Assembly (NCBI GenBank): GCA_018417955.1
Contig: JACTVC010000011.1
Span: forward strand, 246,262 to 310,261
DNA: 64,000 nt
Origin: Laccaria trichodermophora
Lineage: Eukaryota; Basidiomycota; Agaricomycetes; Agaricales; Hydnangiaceae
Reading direction: 5' to 3'
Shown here: positions 12,343 through 24,982 of the stretch, piece by piece
How the letters are laid out: each line of letters begins with the position of its first letter
Numbering within the stretch: the first letter of the stretch is position 1
Program-made: the position numbers and the translations under genes
Notes under the pieces: generated by a model
What the model was told of the DNA's origin: nothing
The model's input: the letters and a program-made list of their open reading frames with translations, nothing else
Database searches by the model: none

Positions 12343-14224
12343 CTAGATTAAACCTTGCTTCTTAAGGTCATCGTACGTCTTCCGGTTATAAACGTTGCCT
12401 TCGTCATCCTCAAGCTCTTCCATTGTTTCCTGCTCGAAAATCTCATGTCGACCTTCTTGTTTCAACCTTTCAGCGACTGCATGTGATGCTGTTCTTAGCA
12501 ACGGATGACCGATATGGGAAAAAGCTTACGCACGGGAAAGAGCATCATCTATACGGGTGATTTCATGAAAATGTTTTGTGTTTGGAAGCCCGAGAGCACG
12601 CATGCCAAAGGCGTGTCGCGATTCCTGATTCTATGGGTTAGACAAGGTGGATAGATAGATAGCAATCAGCTATACCTGAAAATGTCGATCAAAGTTTTTT
12701 CTTGCAGACTTGTCAGATGACTATTCCAAAAAGCAATTCAAGGGACTTACCTGCCCATATAAACATGATCTGAACAGATTTCACATCGGTACTCCACTCC
12801 CAGACCATGAAGTTTGTACAACCAGTAAGGAATAGGTTTACCATCCCACCCAAGCGGCAACTTGAGGGGATTGTAAATTCTCTCTTCTTCCTCTTCCTCT
12901 TCAGCAGCGCCATCGGCTGTGCCAGTTGCTGGAGCGGGAGTTGTATTTGATTGCTCAAGAAGCTCTTGCTCACGTTCCCGAGCTGTGAGGGAAAATCGTC
13001 GCTCCACGTTTGATTTCGTCTCATTTAGCGTTGGAACAAGGGTTATAAGAAGAGCAGTAGCCATGTGAACACAGTAGGCTGAATTCCGTAATCGAGATTT
13101 CGCCGAGGATTGTTGCGCCGTGACAGGGGTGGGCCCAGCAGGTGGTGCACCATTGGGATTTGCTTGAGGCTCCCCTGAAGACGCTTGCCTCGCAATGGCC
13201 TTGACGTGCTTTTTCGACGTCAAGTGAGCGTCGTAAACCGTTTGCTTTGAGTAATTTTTTTGGCCTGACGGAGAAAGAGGCAGTAGCATGAAGCAAAGTA
13301 AGCGACCCTGTATGAGAGGACTTACATGCAGCACACCATATACCCGCTGAACCATCACCATTTGCTTTAGACTTCGGGTCGACTTGTTCCTCCCACCCAG
13401 AAATCTCTCCAGCCTCCCACTTACTGTCAAATTCCGTGGCCGCCTGGTATTGCTGAGATTCAACGTCATCCAAAGGTCGGGTTTTTTTAACAAAGGATAG
13501 CAGATAACTGTGCAAGTTCTTTATGTATCTGGAAAAGGAGTGTCAGGGAACGAAAAATCCGTTAACGGCGCGACGAACGTTTCGAAATCTTTTGTAAAAC
13601 GTGTTTCCCTCGATAATTCAGAATGTACGGGGGCATTTTGGGCAGCAAGCAGAAAATCAAGATATTGAAGATATCCAGGCCGCTTCCCAATGTTTTTCAA
13701 GTTGTTATATGCCGTGTGGTTAGCGTAGAGGTCAAGATATTTCCCATACCCTTCTTCACCAGAGAACAACAAAGCTACCGCTGTGGGACGTGTCAAAAAG
13801 GGTTAAGCAGATATACAACACAGCACGCACGATCCTCTTGCCCGTAGTCGTCGTCTCCGTCTTGATTTGGATCGTCGAGGAAGGATGCAATCTCGAGGTC
13901 GAATCCGTCTGGGATAGCATCAGGGTATTTGCTGTGGTGCTCTTGAATTCTGACCAACCGCGCGTAAAATTGAGACAAATCATTTTGTTGAGAAGGGGCC
14001 GAAAGTAAGTCAAGTTCTGCCTTTCTGGCATCTTCGTCCTGGTACAAGTTGTTTAGAGCGTCGACTCTGGAAGTGATGCGGTCGAGTATCTGGGATGCCT
14101 TGTGCTCATTTTGCAGAGTTTTTTCATGAGTGAGTTGTGGTCGAGAGAGAAGGGTGTAGAGAGCGACTTCAAAGCGCTCAATTTCTTCGTGCGACTGCCG
14201 TTGTAATTCGATGATAGAGTCCAT
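12343..14224 (-). CDS. PRP9: Splicing factor 3A subunit 3 (SF3A3/SF3a60/Prp9)
   Basis: A subunit of the SF3a complex that helps the U2 snRNP bind the branch site in the prespliceosome. The N-terminus [19 protein letters not shown] and the region [20 protein letters not shown] are diagnostic. Two zinc-finger segments are visible: [20 protein letters not shown], joined across an intron, and the matrin-type [13 protein letters not shown] ending RHFQ-ESRH after splicing. An acidic run ([21 protein letters not shown]) sits before the second finger. The C-terminus [12 protein letters not shown] ends at the TAG at 12343-12345. At least five introns are present. The start codon is only 83 bp from that of the divergent FAL1 gene. 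Confidence 0.95.
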
Positions 14225-14307
14225 TTTGAAGCGCTCTGGAGTTGTAAACGGGAACTGGTGTAAAATATTATTTCACACTCCGCTCTCTTTCCAACCACCA
14301 CTCAAAA
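14225..14307. promoter_or_regulatory. Shared divergent promoter of SF3A3 and FAL1
   Basis: Only 83 bp separate the start codons of two divergent splicing-related genes, so this interval must hold both 5' UTRs and core promoter elements or they overlap the coding starts. It contains an AT-rich core (AAAATATTATTT) flanked by pyrimidine-rich sequence on the FAL1 side. No classical TATA box is placed convincingly for either gene. Confidence 0.6.
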
Positions 14308-15915
<1,608 letters not shown>

Positions 15916-16471
15916 GTCATTGATTTGTACCACAGGGGTGCCATATGTAATCGCTTTTCGTAGAGCTTGGGACCCTCATTCTATTTCCTTGAGTCCCTTG
16001 TATAGTATACTGGTCAATATTTGCCCAGATGGGTGGCTGAACACACCGCTCGCGCCTGAGTCCGACGCTCGTTAAGCGAGAGACAACGTGTAGCGGCGGC
16101 TTGATTGATGACAGCATTCCAGCAGCATTCTCACAACAATCTGAGAAACCACGACTGAGTCAACCAACTTCTCTTGAAATAACTTGAGCAGTTTGACAGA
16201 AGCGGGCATCTCAGAGGCTACCCATTGCAAACAATTACATGGATGCGCTATGCTATATAGGAGAAAGTAGGAGTGTGCCCCTTTGGATCAAAATGTAGAC
16301 AGACTGTCGAGGCTACTCTCTCAAAAAAATATCGTTGTTCCATGGACGCGAGGAGAGTTTTGCGTCGGGCGGTCATCACGTTATAACTATACAAGTAACT
16401 TTCGGCAGGTGAGGCACATACATCGGTGCAGTTAATTTGCACGTACCTCATGCGGCGAACATAACATGTCT
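15916..16471. other. Convergent intergenic region
   Basis: This lies between the stop codons of convergent FAL1 and SF3B6, so it should contain two 3' UTRs and terminators. It is AT-rich. The short frames at 15917-16117 and 16248-16451 carry no recognisable domain. I see no RNA gene or repeat. Confidence 0.5.
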
Positions 16472-16951
16472 TTAGGGATCACCTATGCCGTTCTCCCTCT
16501 TCAGTTTTTCAAGCTCGGCCTCACGTTTCGCGAGTTCCGCCTTTGCAGCGGCAGCATCTTGTTTGGCGGGCATGTGGTATAGAACGACGATGTAGCGCTC
16601 TTGAAGGTGAAAGCCATTCAAATGATCCAACGCGTTTTTGGCCTGCAAAAACAAAACTCGGATGAGTGCTCATTTGCAGTGGTAGAATTCTTTCACACAC
16701 GTCCATAACGTCGTCGTACACAACGAACGCAGTCCCCTTTGTCTTTGCCTCGTTCCCAATTCGTATCTGACGGATGCTGCCATAGCGTCCAAAGAGGTCG
16801 TACAAGTCTTCTCCAGTTATTTGATAGTTCAAGTTTTTGACAAAGAGGATACGGTTGGCCCCTGGAGGTAGTTTTGTCTGGACAGCCCAACTAATCAGCC
16901 GTTGAAGTCGTTATGTTGTTCAGAGCTCACCGTTGGTCTCGCGAGTGCCAT
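16472..16951 (-). CDS. Splicing factor 3B subunit 6 (SF3B6/p14, branch-site protein)
   Basis: A small RRM protein of the U2 snRNP SF3b complex that lies next to the branch-point adenosine. The start exon is short (MALARPT, donor GTGAGC) and joins [22 protein letters not shown]2 is ILFVKN and RNP1 corresponds to GTAFVVYDD. The RRM is completed by [20 protein letters not shown] after an intron, then a charged helix rich in Ala, Lys and Glu and the end NGIGDP before TAA at 16472. The order and size match human p14. It is the third splicing-related gene in 4.6 kb. Confidence 0.95.
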
Positions 16952-17060
16952 GTCGTTGAAGTCACACTCAAAGGTTCGTTGTCCATGTTTGTGAAAGGCA
17001 TTGATGGTAAACAAGTAAGGTAATCTACGGTCGCAAAGTCACCTCGCCCTTGCCTCGCCC

Positions 17061-17481
17061 TCATAGTTTTCTATTGCGCATCAGCTTCTCCACCTCAACG
17101 CAGTCATTTTGCCCTCGTGTGCAAACAACCGTCGCGTCCTCCACATCGCCTTCCATATCCGGGATGATACACTTTACGTCCTGAATGTCGGGACAAGGGC
17201 AGTCGACAGGCCGGCGAACGCAATCTAGAGTTGCGGGACAGAGGTAGTGGGAGCAGGAAACTGAATATAAGTTGTGTTATCTCTCAAAATCTAATGCAAA
17301 GCACCGAAAAGTAGGCACCACTGTCAGAAAATGCAGCCCATTGAGACGCTCCTGACCGCTGTTGCTGCTGCTGTTGTTGTTGCCCATGCCCAAACATATT
17401 TTCAAAGAAATTGAACTGGGCTGAAACGGTCCCGAAGAAAAGGAGGAGAACGAGAGACAAAGAGACGCGAAACATGAGCAT
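17061..17481 (-). CDS. LCL2: LCL2-like secreted/ER protein (long chronological lifespan protein 2)
   Basis: A small fungal protein with a clear signal peptide: [21 protein letters not shown], with likely cleavage before [11 protein letters not shown] run of eight glutamines follows. After an intron (donor GTGGTG, acceptor TATTCAG) the second exon holds the cysteine-rich core, [20 protein letters not shown] then PCP, which matches the Lcl2 family pattern. It ends EKLMRNRKL at 17061-17063. In yeast Lcl2 is implicated in ER-associated degradation and lifespan. The ATG at 17481 is chosen because the frame has no upstream ATG; a second ATG at 17475 would serve as well. Confidence 0.85.
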
Positions 17482-17822
17482 TGAGGAGACCAAGAGGGGG
17501 GACAGAGCAATTGAAGGAGTTGATAAACGTGTTCAACCACGTGACTGTTGTTGGAATAAGGATTTACAGCAAAGGGCGACAAAACTACTAAATAGTAAAT
17601 TCATACATTGGCACAATTCAAGAAATTTACAAGCGCTGCCCACAAATCAAGAGGGTGGCCGAAGGGGGGATACGAATATGAACAGGTAGAACAGATGTGA
17701 CTAGAGATGAGATGTCAAAATAAAATAGATGTCGGGATAGATGTCGTTGTGTGCGCCAGAATAACGATTTTTGACGATAGGGTGCAGGCGACCTTCTCCC
17801 CTTCCACTTCGCGTTGGAGCAA

Positions 17823-18659
17823 TCAACGTAGTTCCTTCCCTTGACCATCCCTTTGCTTTCTAGTAGCAGCTCTCGTCATGCGAGGTGAATCTCCCCCATC
17901 TACGCGCCGCGTAGGTGTAATATCCATATCTGCGACAACGCCAAAGGCACGCTTGGGGGTACCTGGAGTACCTGGGATTGTCTTGATCTTCCCCATACCC
18001 CAAAGTTCCCGTGTGCTTGACTCTGACGAGAAAAGGTGTCCCTTTGACTTGGAGCTCGGCGAGGCGGTGGCGGCCTTGCGGGTCTTGCGTCGAGGTGGCA
18101 CATTTTCCTTGGGCACATCCAGATTTGGACCTGTTGTAGACTCGTTATCAAGGGGAGGCAGGACGGTGAAATGTGTGTCCTGGAACACGAAGAAACCAGG
18201 GAAATGTATTGATTGGGGATCGGGCGGAGGGGGCATCTCGCGGGGTATCAGTGTGGGAACACAAGCTGAAAGTGTTGGTGAAGGGATGGAGATGTCGTGA
18301 CTGGGAGAGGAAGTCAAGCGAGTGGATCGGGTGCGAGGCTTGAGCTCGGGAGACGGTGAAAGACTTGGAGAGCGCATTGCCACGTCAGCGCGTAGGGGAG
18401 TGTTTCTGGTTGAAGGAGAAGACTTGGGAACGCCAAAGTCGAGCTTCTTTGCAGGACTTGGAGAGGAAACAGGCCAGGCATGAGTGTGCAAAGCATGGGT
18501 GGCGCTCTTGCCAAAACGAACCAAACCCTCTTCGGACAGGATACGACGCTTAGCAGGGCTGTAGAGGGAGCTTGGACTGGGAGAACGAGGGCGTTTCGTA
18601 GGAAGATTATGATTAAAGAGGTCAATCGGTAAATCCTGGAGAGGTCCGCGTCGTGGCAT
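17823..18659 (-). CDS. CDK-site-rich disordered protein with KEN box, unknown
   Basis: A single-exon 278-residue protein of unknown family. It is rich in Ser, Pro and Arg. Five full CDK consensus sites (S/T-P-x-K/R) are visible at about residues 34 (SPAK), 68 (SPAK), 87 (TPLR), 234 (TPKR) and 248 (TPTR), along with many minimal SP/TP sites. A KEN box (PKENVPP) is at residues 184-186, and an RxxL destruction-box-like sequence lies at the very N-terminus (RGPLQDLPID). Basic patches (AKRR, RKTRK) could act as nuclear localisation signals. These short motifs suggest a cell-cycle-regulated APC/C substrate, but they are weak evidence and no securin, Sic1 or other homology is established. It lies head to tail behind RPA190. 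Confidence 0.8.
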   Translation of the reverse strand: MPRRGPLQDLPIDLFNHNLPTKRPRSPSPSSLYSPAKRRILSEEGLVRFGKSATHALHTHAWPVSSPSPAKKLDFGVPKSSPSTRNTPLRADVAMRSPSLSPSPELKPRTRSTRLTSSPSHDISIPSPTLSACVPTLIPREMPPPPDPQSIHFPGFFVFQDTHFTVLPPLDNESTTGPNLDVPKENVPPRRKTRKAATASPSSKSKGHLFSSESSTRELWGMGKIKTIPGTPGTPKRAFGVVADMDITPTRRVDGGDSPRMTRAATRKQRDGQGKELR

Positions 18660-18730
18660 GACTAAAAGTACTATAACAGCCTTTTCTTTTTTCTCTCTTC
18701 ACATCACAATCGCGTTACGTCACGCGTCTG

Positions 18731-21700
18731 TCACGCTATTCCCATAACCACATCAAACACCCCTGTACCCGTACAATTAGGTCGACCCAAAACAATGTTG
18801 CCAGACGGTGTGCTCAAATCGTCAAAGTCCCCGTACAACGTTGCATCAGACAAGAATGCAGCCGTCGTTTCGTAAGAAGCTTTCAGAAGCGGAGATGGAT
18901 TCGTCGAGATTCCCTTGCGGTTAAACGGCTTGTAACCACCATCAAAAGTCTACAACCACCGTCAATAAATAAACAGTGGTCTCGCTCATTTCCAATACTA
19001 CGCACCATGTAGTCAGCAATGAGCTCAAGATGCCGTCTGTCCACTTGAATGTTGTACGCTCCAAAAATTCCGCCCATTTCACGCAAGATAGCTGCACGAG
19101 CCATTTCCACCCCATATGTCTCGAGGATCGCGTAGATGTCGTTGGAATAAATTTCGTCGTCTTCCAGAATGCTCTCATCAGAGCTCACAGCAAACTCCCA
19201 CATCCCACGGAAGTTTGACCCATTGGTGGTGAGCTGTTCGTTTATTCCGCTTAGCTGGTGGCAGACCAAAAAAAAGCTTGCACAACGTACCGTGATGTCC
19301 CCTTTCTTTTCATCCTTCGCCTGGAAACATTCTGTGATACCTGGAATTTCGCGGACGATTGTCGCTCGACACGTTCGCTCAACAATGCCAACAAACAACA
19401 ACTTTGGCATGTCAAGCCGGAACTAGATAACAAACATCCATCAGGCCAAACAGCCCAATCACGACAATGTCACTCACCTCTAGCTGAAAGACGCATCTCG
19501 ACTCATCGAATTCAAATGAAGTCGCGTGAGGGAGGTGGCCTTGGAAGAGGTCCGACGTGCGACTGATCAACGCTTTGAGCGATTGTGCATGATCTTTCTT
19601 CGCGGGTTTCGTATCCAATTCCATTGCCTCAGTTTCAGGAGCATATGCAGCTTCGATATCTTCATCGTTGAACGCCTCAGCATCCACAACGTCCGAGTCA
19701 TCGCTCTCATACGTCGCCTGTTGCTTCTTTTGTCGCGCACGCTTCTCATCATCCGCCCCACCGTCACCGGCTTCGCTTTCCTCGTCATCGTCCTTTCTCT
19801 TCGTCGGAGCCTCATCATTATCATCACCGTCATTCCCGTCGTCGCCTTCTCGGGACTTGGCTTTCTTCCCTTTGCCTAGCTCGGCTATTTGACTTTTCAA
19901 GTCTGCATCCAGCTTCTTCATCTCATTCTGCATTTCCCTCTTGAGAGTTAGAGGGAATTTGGTGGCGAATACAGCAAGAATTTCTGAAGGTTCCACGTCG
20001 TACTCGGCTTGATATTCTACCTTGGGGAAAAACTTGATCTCAATCGTGAACTGAGTCCTTCGAGTGTCTCCTTCCACTCGGAGTTGTTCTTTGACTTCAA
20101 CATTCTCGACGATCTGAGCTAGGGTGACTCTACTGGCTCTCTTGCAGAACAGGGTGATATCTTCTGCCGTTACGTCAGGGTGGACTTTCATTGTCATCGA
20201 GGGTGTCTTTGGTTTTTGGGAGGCCGTCATGACGATTTCACGGAGACGAGGGATACCAAGTGTAACGTTGGCGGCACCGTGACCTTCAAAAATGTCAACT
20301 ATTGAGAAGTCAAAAAGCAGGCAACACTTACCAGCAAAATGAAAAGTATTAAGCGTCATCTGGGTGGATGGTTCGCCAACACTAGAAAAAAAGTGGGTTC
20401 AAAACACAGAGATGAGGAAAATTCTGTCAACGAACCCTTGGGATGCCAATAGACCCACTGCTTCCCCGGGATCGACCAAACTCTTCATATATTTGACATT
20501 CATGAGGAGCCGGAAGTTTCTGGGATGAAGTGGCAGTGTCCGACTCTTGAAACGGACTTCATCCTCCTTTTCTGCCAGAAGATTGTGAGGATTCGTTTTC
20601 ACATAGTTATCGACTGCTATGGCGAATTGTTCTGAAGTGCTTCCAAGGTACCGGCTAGGGCTGTACAGTGACAAGACCGGATCGTACTTGTCACGTTTCG
20701 CTGGTTTGTTTTTATCTGGGCGATCTGGCGACCGTTTGAGCACTTTCTTCATGTATGAAATGGCGGTGGATTCGTCGACAACGTTTTGGATGTCAGCTGG
20801 CCTAATGTGACGGGCGAGAGAGATTTGGTTTTGTACAATGAAACCAAATTGGTACAAGTGCTTTTGCCTGGTCACGTCAAGACCATCTCCTCCATAAGCA
20901 AATTGATAAATGGAGTTATCACTGCCTCTGACTGTGTGGTCATAATGCACACGAATCCCTTCAAGATGCTTGATGAGACATCGTTGAAGGTAGCCTGAGC
21001 GAGAAGTCTTGACGGCTGTATCGATCAACCCTTCTCGGCCAGCCATGCAATGGAAGTAGAACTCCTGAGGCTTTATACCGGTTAGGAAACGACTAACGAC
21101 GTATCCACCAGCAATGGCCTTGGTCTCAAAGGCTTTGAACGAAGGAAGCGTCTTCCCACTGACCATGACAGGTACACGCCGACCCTCCAATTCCTGCTGA
21201 CCCAGAGCGCAAGAAATTTGTCGTGCATTGACGGCTGAGCCTTTCGCACCCGACAGTGTCATTGTCTGCATGTGGTTAAAGGGGAATTTCCGAAGGAGGC
21301 CGTTGGGCAAACATGCGTCCGATATCGACGACGTGAGCTTGGACAGTTTCGTCTTGACGGTAACATCCAGCCCGGCCATCTTGTTGTCGTCCCTCAGGAC
21401 ATCCTCAAGCAGCGCTGTTAACTCTGCAGCAATTTCGAGCTTGGGCGTGCTGCTGAGTGAAGGGAAATTTTCGATAGCTCCTTCCGTTCCAAGGTTTTCG
21501 CCGCGTTTGATCAAATCATTCCGCTTCCCATCACCTTCCGGAGTGAGAATAAGATCATCCATCCGGCAAGTGAACGCGCGGTGTTGTAGAAATTTGGTGA
21601 ACAGACGGCTCAAGACTCCCAGCAACCTTCCAGCAACGTCGGCGCCGTAGAGCTCATACACCGAGTGGACAAGGCCATAATCCGTAGCACCGAATGCCGC

Positions 21701-24700
21701 TTTGTCGAGCACCCCGCATAAAAGTTCTCCATCCATGAAAACGACCTGATCCTCTTTTGAATCGGCACCCCAAAGATAACCAGGTACTTTCGTCTTGGCG
21801 TTAAGACAAAGGCCCTCGAATGGCTTGGGGGTGATATTCTTGAGGACGGTGGAGATCTATGTGACAACGATAAATGAACTGCAAGCGCCTAATGTGCATC
21901 AACTCACGATTTGCTTTCCTGTCCACATTGGCTTTGGCTTCCAGATGGTAGGGGGTAGTGTAACCAAACGAGCGCCCAGACTCTCTTCTTCAGGACGAAG
22001 AGCACCATAAAGTAGCTGACAGTACTCCTCGCGGGTAAAGAAAGCGTCCTGGCATGTCATCCACACGCCAGCGACTACGTGATCTTGAATGAGACCACGA
22101 AGTGGATTTCCAGATGTTGGCACTAGATATTGATTGTCCGTATTCGCAATCATCATTGCCTCAGCCCGCGCCACATGGTTCTCTAGACAGGCGTTAATAT
22201 CTGAATCCTAATCCGAGGAGGAGGACTTACGAGGAAAATGAATGTTCATCTCTTATAGAGGAAGAAAGATTAGTAGGACGAATAAAGCGACACCCTGAAC
22301 TCGCACCGTCACCATCAAAATCGGCTGGAAAACAAATATGTTAAATCAACATAAATATACGTAAAATTGCCATAAACTCGCCATTGTAAGAATTGCTGAG
22401 AGTGTCAGAGTTGACATTTCAGTTTTTTCTCTCGCAAGCGTGTACCACTCACCAATTTGCATAGTGCATCCTGATGGTCTTCTCTCCTGTCAGTACACGA
22501 GCTTTGTGCGCCATCATACTAGGCTTATGCAAAGTCGGTTGTCTATTCAGAATGAGGATGTCCCCATCTCGAAGATGTCTATAAACTTTCTTGTTCATGG
22601 CAGTGGTTCGGGTGTATAGACCTCGGCGTCCGCTTCCACGGTCACCCTCTTGTGGAGTTAGAAGTTGATTTGCAATGGCTGTCCGTTGTTCAACGGTGAG
22701 TTTATCCTTCCATGAACGAATCAGCAGAAGAACAACGGCGAGAGACGAAGGCGCATACAAGTGATTGCTGATGGCCGTCTTCATATTCTACCAAAGTGGC
22801 TCCAGGATAACCATGCGGACCAGTTATTACCCGTTGTCGTAGTTCGTGGAAGTTGGCAGGTGTAACGGGTTCTGGGAATGTCAATTTTCTTGCAAAAACT
22901 GGTGGAATTCCAATTTCGTTTGGCTCGATATTTACATCAGGCGAAATGACTGATCTAGCAGCATAGTTCACTCGTTTTCCCTAAAAAAATAACCACATGA
23001 AGTAACAGAATCACACCGCAGAAGGTGGGACGGACCATCATATGCTTTCGGAAAAGACCCTCCTTTTTTTCAAGTCCTTGCTTTACACCAGCCGGGGGAA
23101 GCTTGCTTTGCCGTACAGGAGCAGGGTTCTTACTGCTATCCATAAAACTGTTGACGTCAACCTGTAGCTGGACCAATCTATCGAGTAGCGCACTCATCAG
23201 AGTCTTCCGCGCCCCTTCATCAACGTTTCCGGTCTTCTGTGAAGCAGCCCGTAGATCTAAATTCAGGTCCCGCATTCGGTATGATGTATTGAGAACTTTG
23301 GAGAGAAGCTCGTTCTGAGGATGTTCAAAAAGGACCTCGCCCAGTTTAGCTGGAGGCCGAAAACGAGTTGGGGCGACGGGAATGACTTCCAGAAAGAACA
23401 TATCAGCAGAGGCGAACGATAGCTGGTCCTTCGATATTGGTGCAAATGGACCATGACGCCCAAAGAGGAGGGAGCACATCATGGCCTCATTGTGGAAGAG
23501 TCGACGTAGATGTGCACGACATTCCTCTGGCGCAACCACCCTCTCATTGCGACCCCGAGAGGTTTTTATTTTCCCATTTGCTGCTCTTGGGAGCTGAGGC
23601 TCCTTCGGCTTAGTGGGTCCTGCTATCTCGTCCCCGGAACCTTCATCATCTTCCTCCTCTTCCTCCTCCTCTTCCTCCTCCTCTCCGTCCTCCTTTTCCT
23701 CACCTTCTGACGCATCCATATCTATGTCTTCATTCCGTTGTCGGACCACGTTTCCTGCTTTCTCAGCAAGCAAAACATCCGGTCGTCTCCGCGCCAACTG
23801 AGCCTTCTGCTTTACAGACAAATCGTATTCTATGACCTTGGTATGGCCTTCCTTTCGATACGTATACGCATGACTACAGAGTAACGGGTTAGTACGCGTG
23901 GAGGCAGCAGAGAGGTGTCAACAGGAACGTACGAGCCACAGTCGCCATTTTGACACTTTTTCAAGATACAAGACTTCAAAAAATCGTTGATGGCGTCCTT
24001 CCGTGTTTGATAGACCAATCCATCCTTATAGTTGTCGCGCTTACTGCTCGACGCACGGTGAAGGTGAATAGCAACATATAAGTTAATCCTCGTCATGAAT
24101 CCTTGAGGAGTTTCGTCCGGAACCTCGGGGTCATTCGCGTCTTCTTCGTCGTCGTCTTGATCTTCCTCCTCGTCATCTCCTTTTTTCGATTTCCGCTTCT
24201 TTTCCTTCTCCTGCTTCCGTCCGACGCGTAATGTGATATCATCAACACCCTGTGCAGCATCCAGCAGTCCGCGTTCCAGAAGCCTGAGTTTTGCCATGAA
24301 TTTCCAAAGCTAATACCTATTCAGTAGTGGAGAGTTTCTTGGAAGCGTCACTTACCACAGTTCTAGTCATTTTAAATCTGTGGCAGAACATGCAGGTCCC
24401 GCGCAACAAATTATACATATTGGTCATGAAAAGTGGGTGAAAAACTGGGGCTGGAAGCTCGATGTGCCCGAAATGACCTGGACAGGTAAAATACGTGAGG
24501 TGACAAGTTGCGCATCTAGAATTGGTAGGTAAAATTTGTGAACCATATGCAATAAAATGACGAACGCACATGTCTGAGCGGTCGCTTGGACCGAGGGATG
24601 GATCATAGAGACCTCCAATGTTTGGTCGATTCAGATCATCCAGTAGAACGGGATTAACAATTTGTTTGACGGATATTCGCCTAATGTCCTGTGAGGTGAG

Positions 24701-24754
24701 AAATGAAAAGGAAACTCCTGCAACGGTCGAAGGCAACGAATGTGCGATATTCAT
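18731..24754 (-). CDS. RPA190: RNA polymerase I largest subunit (A190/RPA1)
   Basis: The catalytic largest subunit of RNA polymerase I, which transcribes rDNA in the nucleolus. The N-terminal zinc-binding region reads [20 protein letters not shown] then CMFCHRF. The catalytic loop is NADFDGDEMNIHFPQN, built from micro-exons at 22231-22453. It is followed by [20 protein letters not shown]. The bridge-helix region [20 protein letters not shown] and trigger-loop region [26 protein letters not shown] are present. Acidic inserts occur near 23640 and in the jaw (near 19700-19860), the latter matching the Pol I-specific expander. The C-terminus ends [13 protein letters not shown]. The start [10 protein letters not shown] at 24754 is preferred; another ATG three codons upstream is possible. 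There are many introns, not all mapped. Confidence 0.95.
22231..22453 (-). other. RPA190: Micro-exon cluster encoding the RPA190 catalytic motif
   Basis: The coding path here is an exon ending at 22453 (...YANC, split codon TG), then 22382-22395 (14 nt), 22307-22324 (18 nt) and 22231-22251 (21 nt), separated by introns of 57, 57 and 55 nt. Joined, they read NCNSYN-ADFDGD-EMNIHFP in one frame. The intron after the 14-nt exon begins GCGAGT rather than GT. No GT donor nearby preserves the NADFDGD reading. Confidence 0.88.
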
Positions 24755-24982
24755 GATAAACACTCAAGCTTTCTCAGGATTGAGTCACGAAAGCCGTATC
24801 TTGGTTGTGGAGGATCAATCGTCCAGACAATTTCTGCAATCCAGTCGCGTTCAACTTTTTTTTCATCACACGACTGCAGCAGCACTGCCACATGACATTC
24901 AGACCCAAAATGGATAATATCCTGCTCAAGGTATATACGTGGTTGGACATCCTCGGCGTTGTAACTACTGAATAGATAAAAA

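Noticed and set aside
18300..18660. Antisense ORFs over the KEN-box gene
   Set aside because: The long uninterrupted minus-strand frame produces open frames in other phases through its codon bias; none has motifs.
19526..19892. Ser/Leu-rich plus-strand ORFs
   Set aside because: They are the reverse complement of the Asp/Glu-rich expander insert of RPA190.
23613..23801. Poly-Ser plus-strand ORF
   Set aside because: Shadow of an acidic Glu-rich insert in RPA190.
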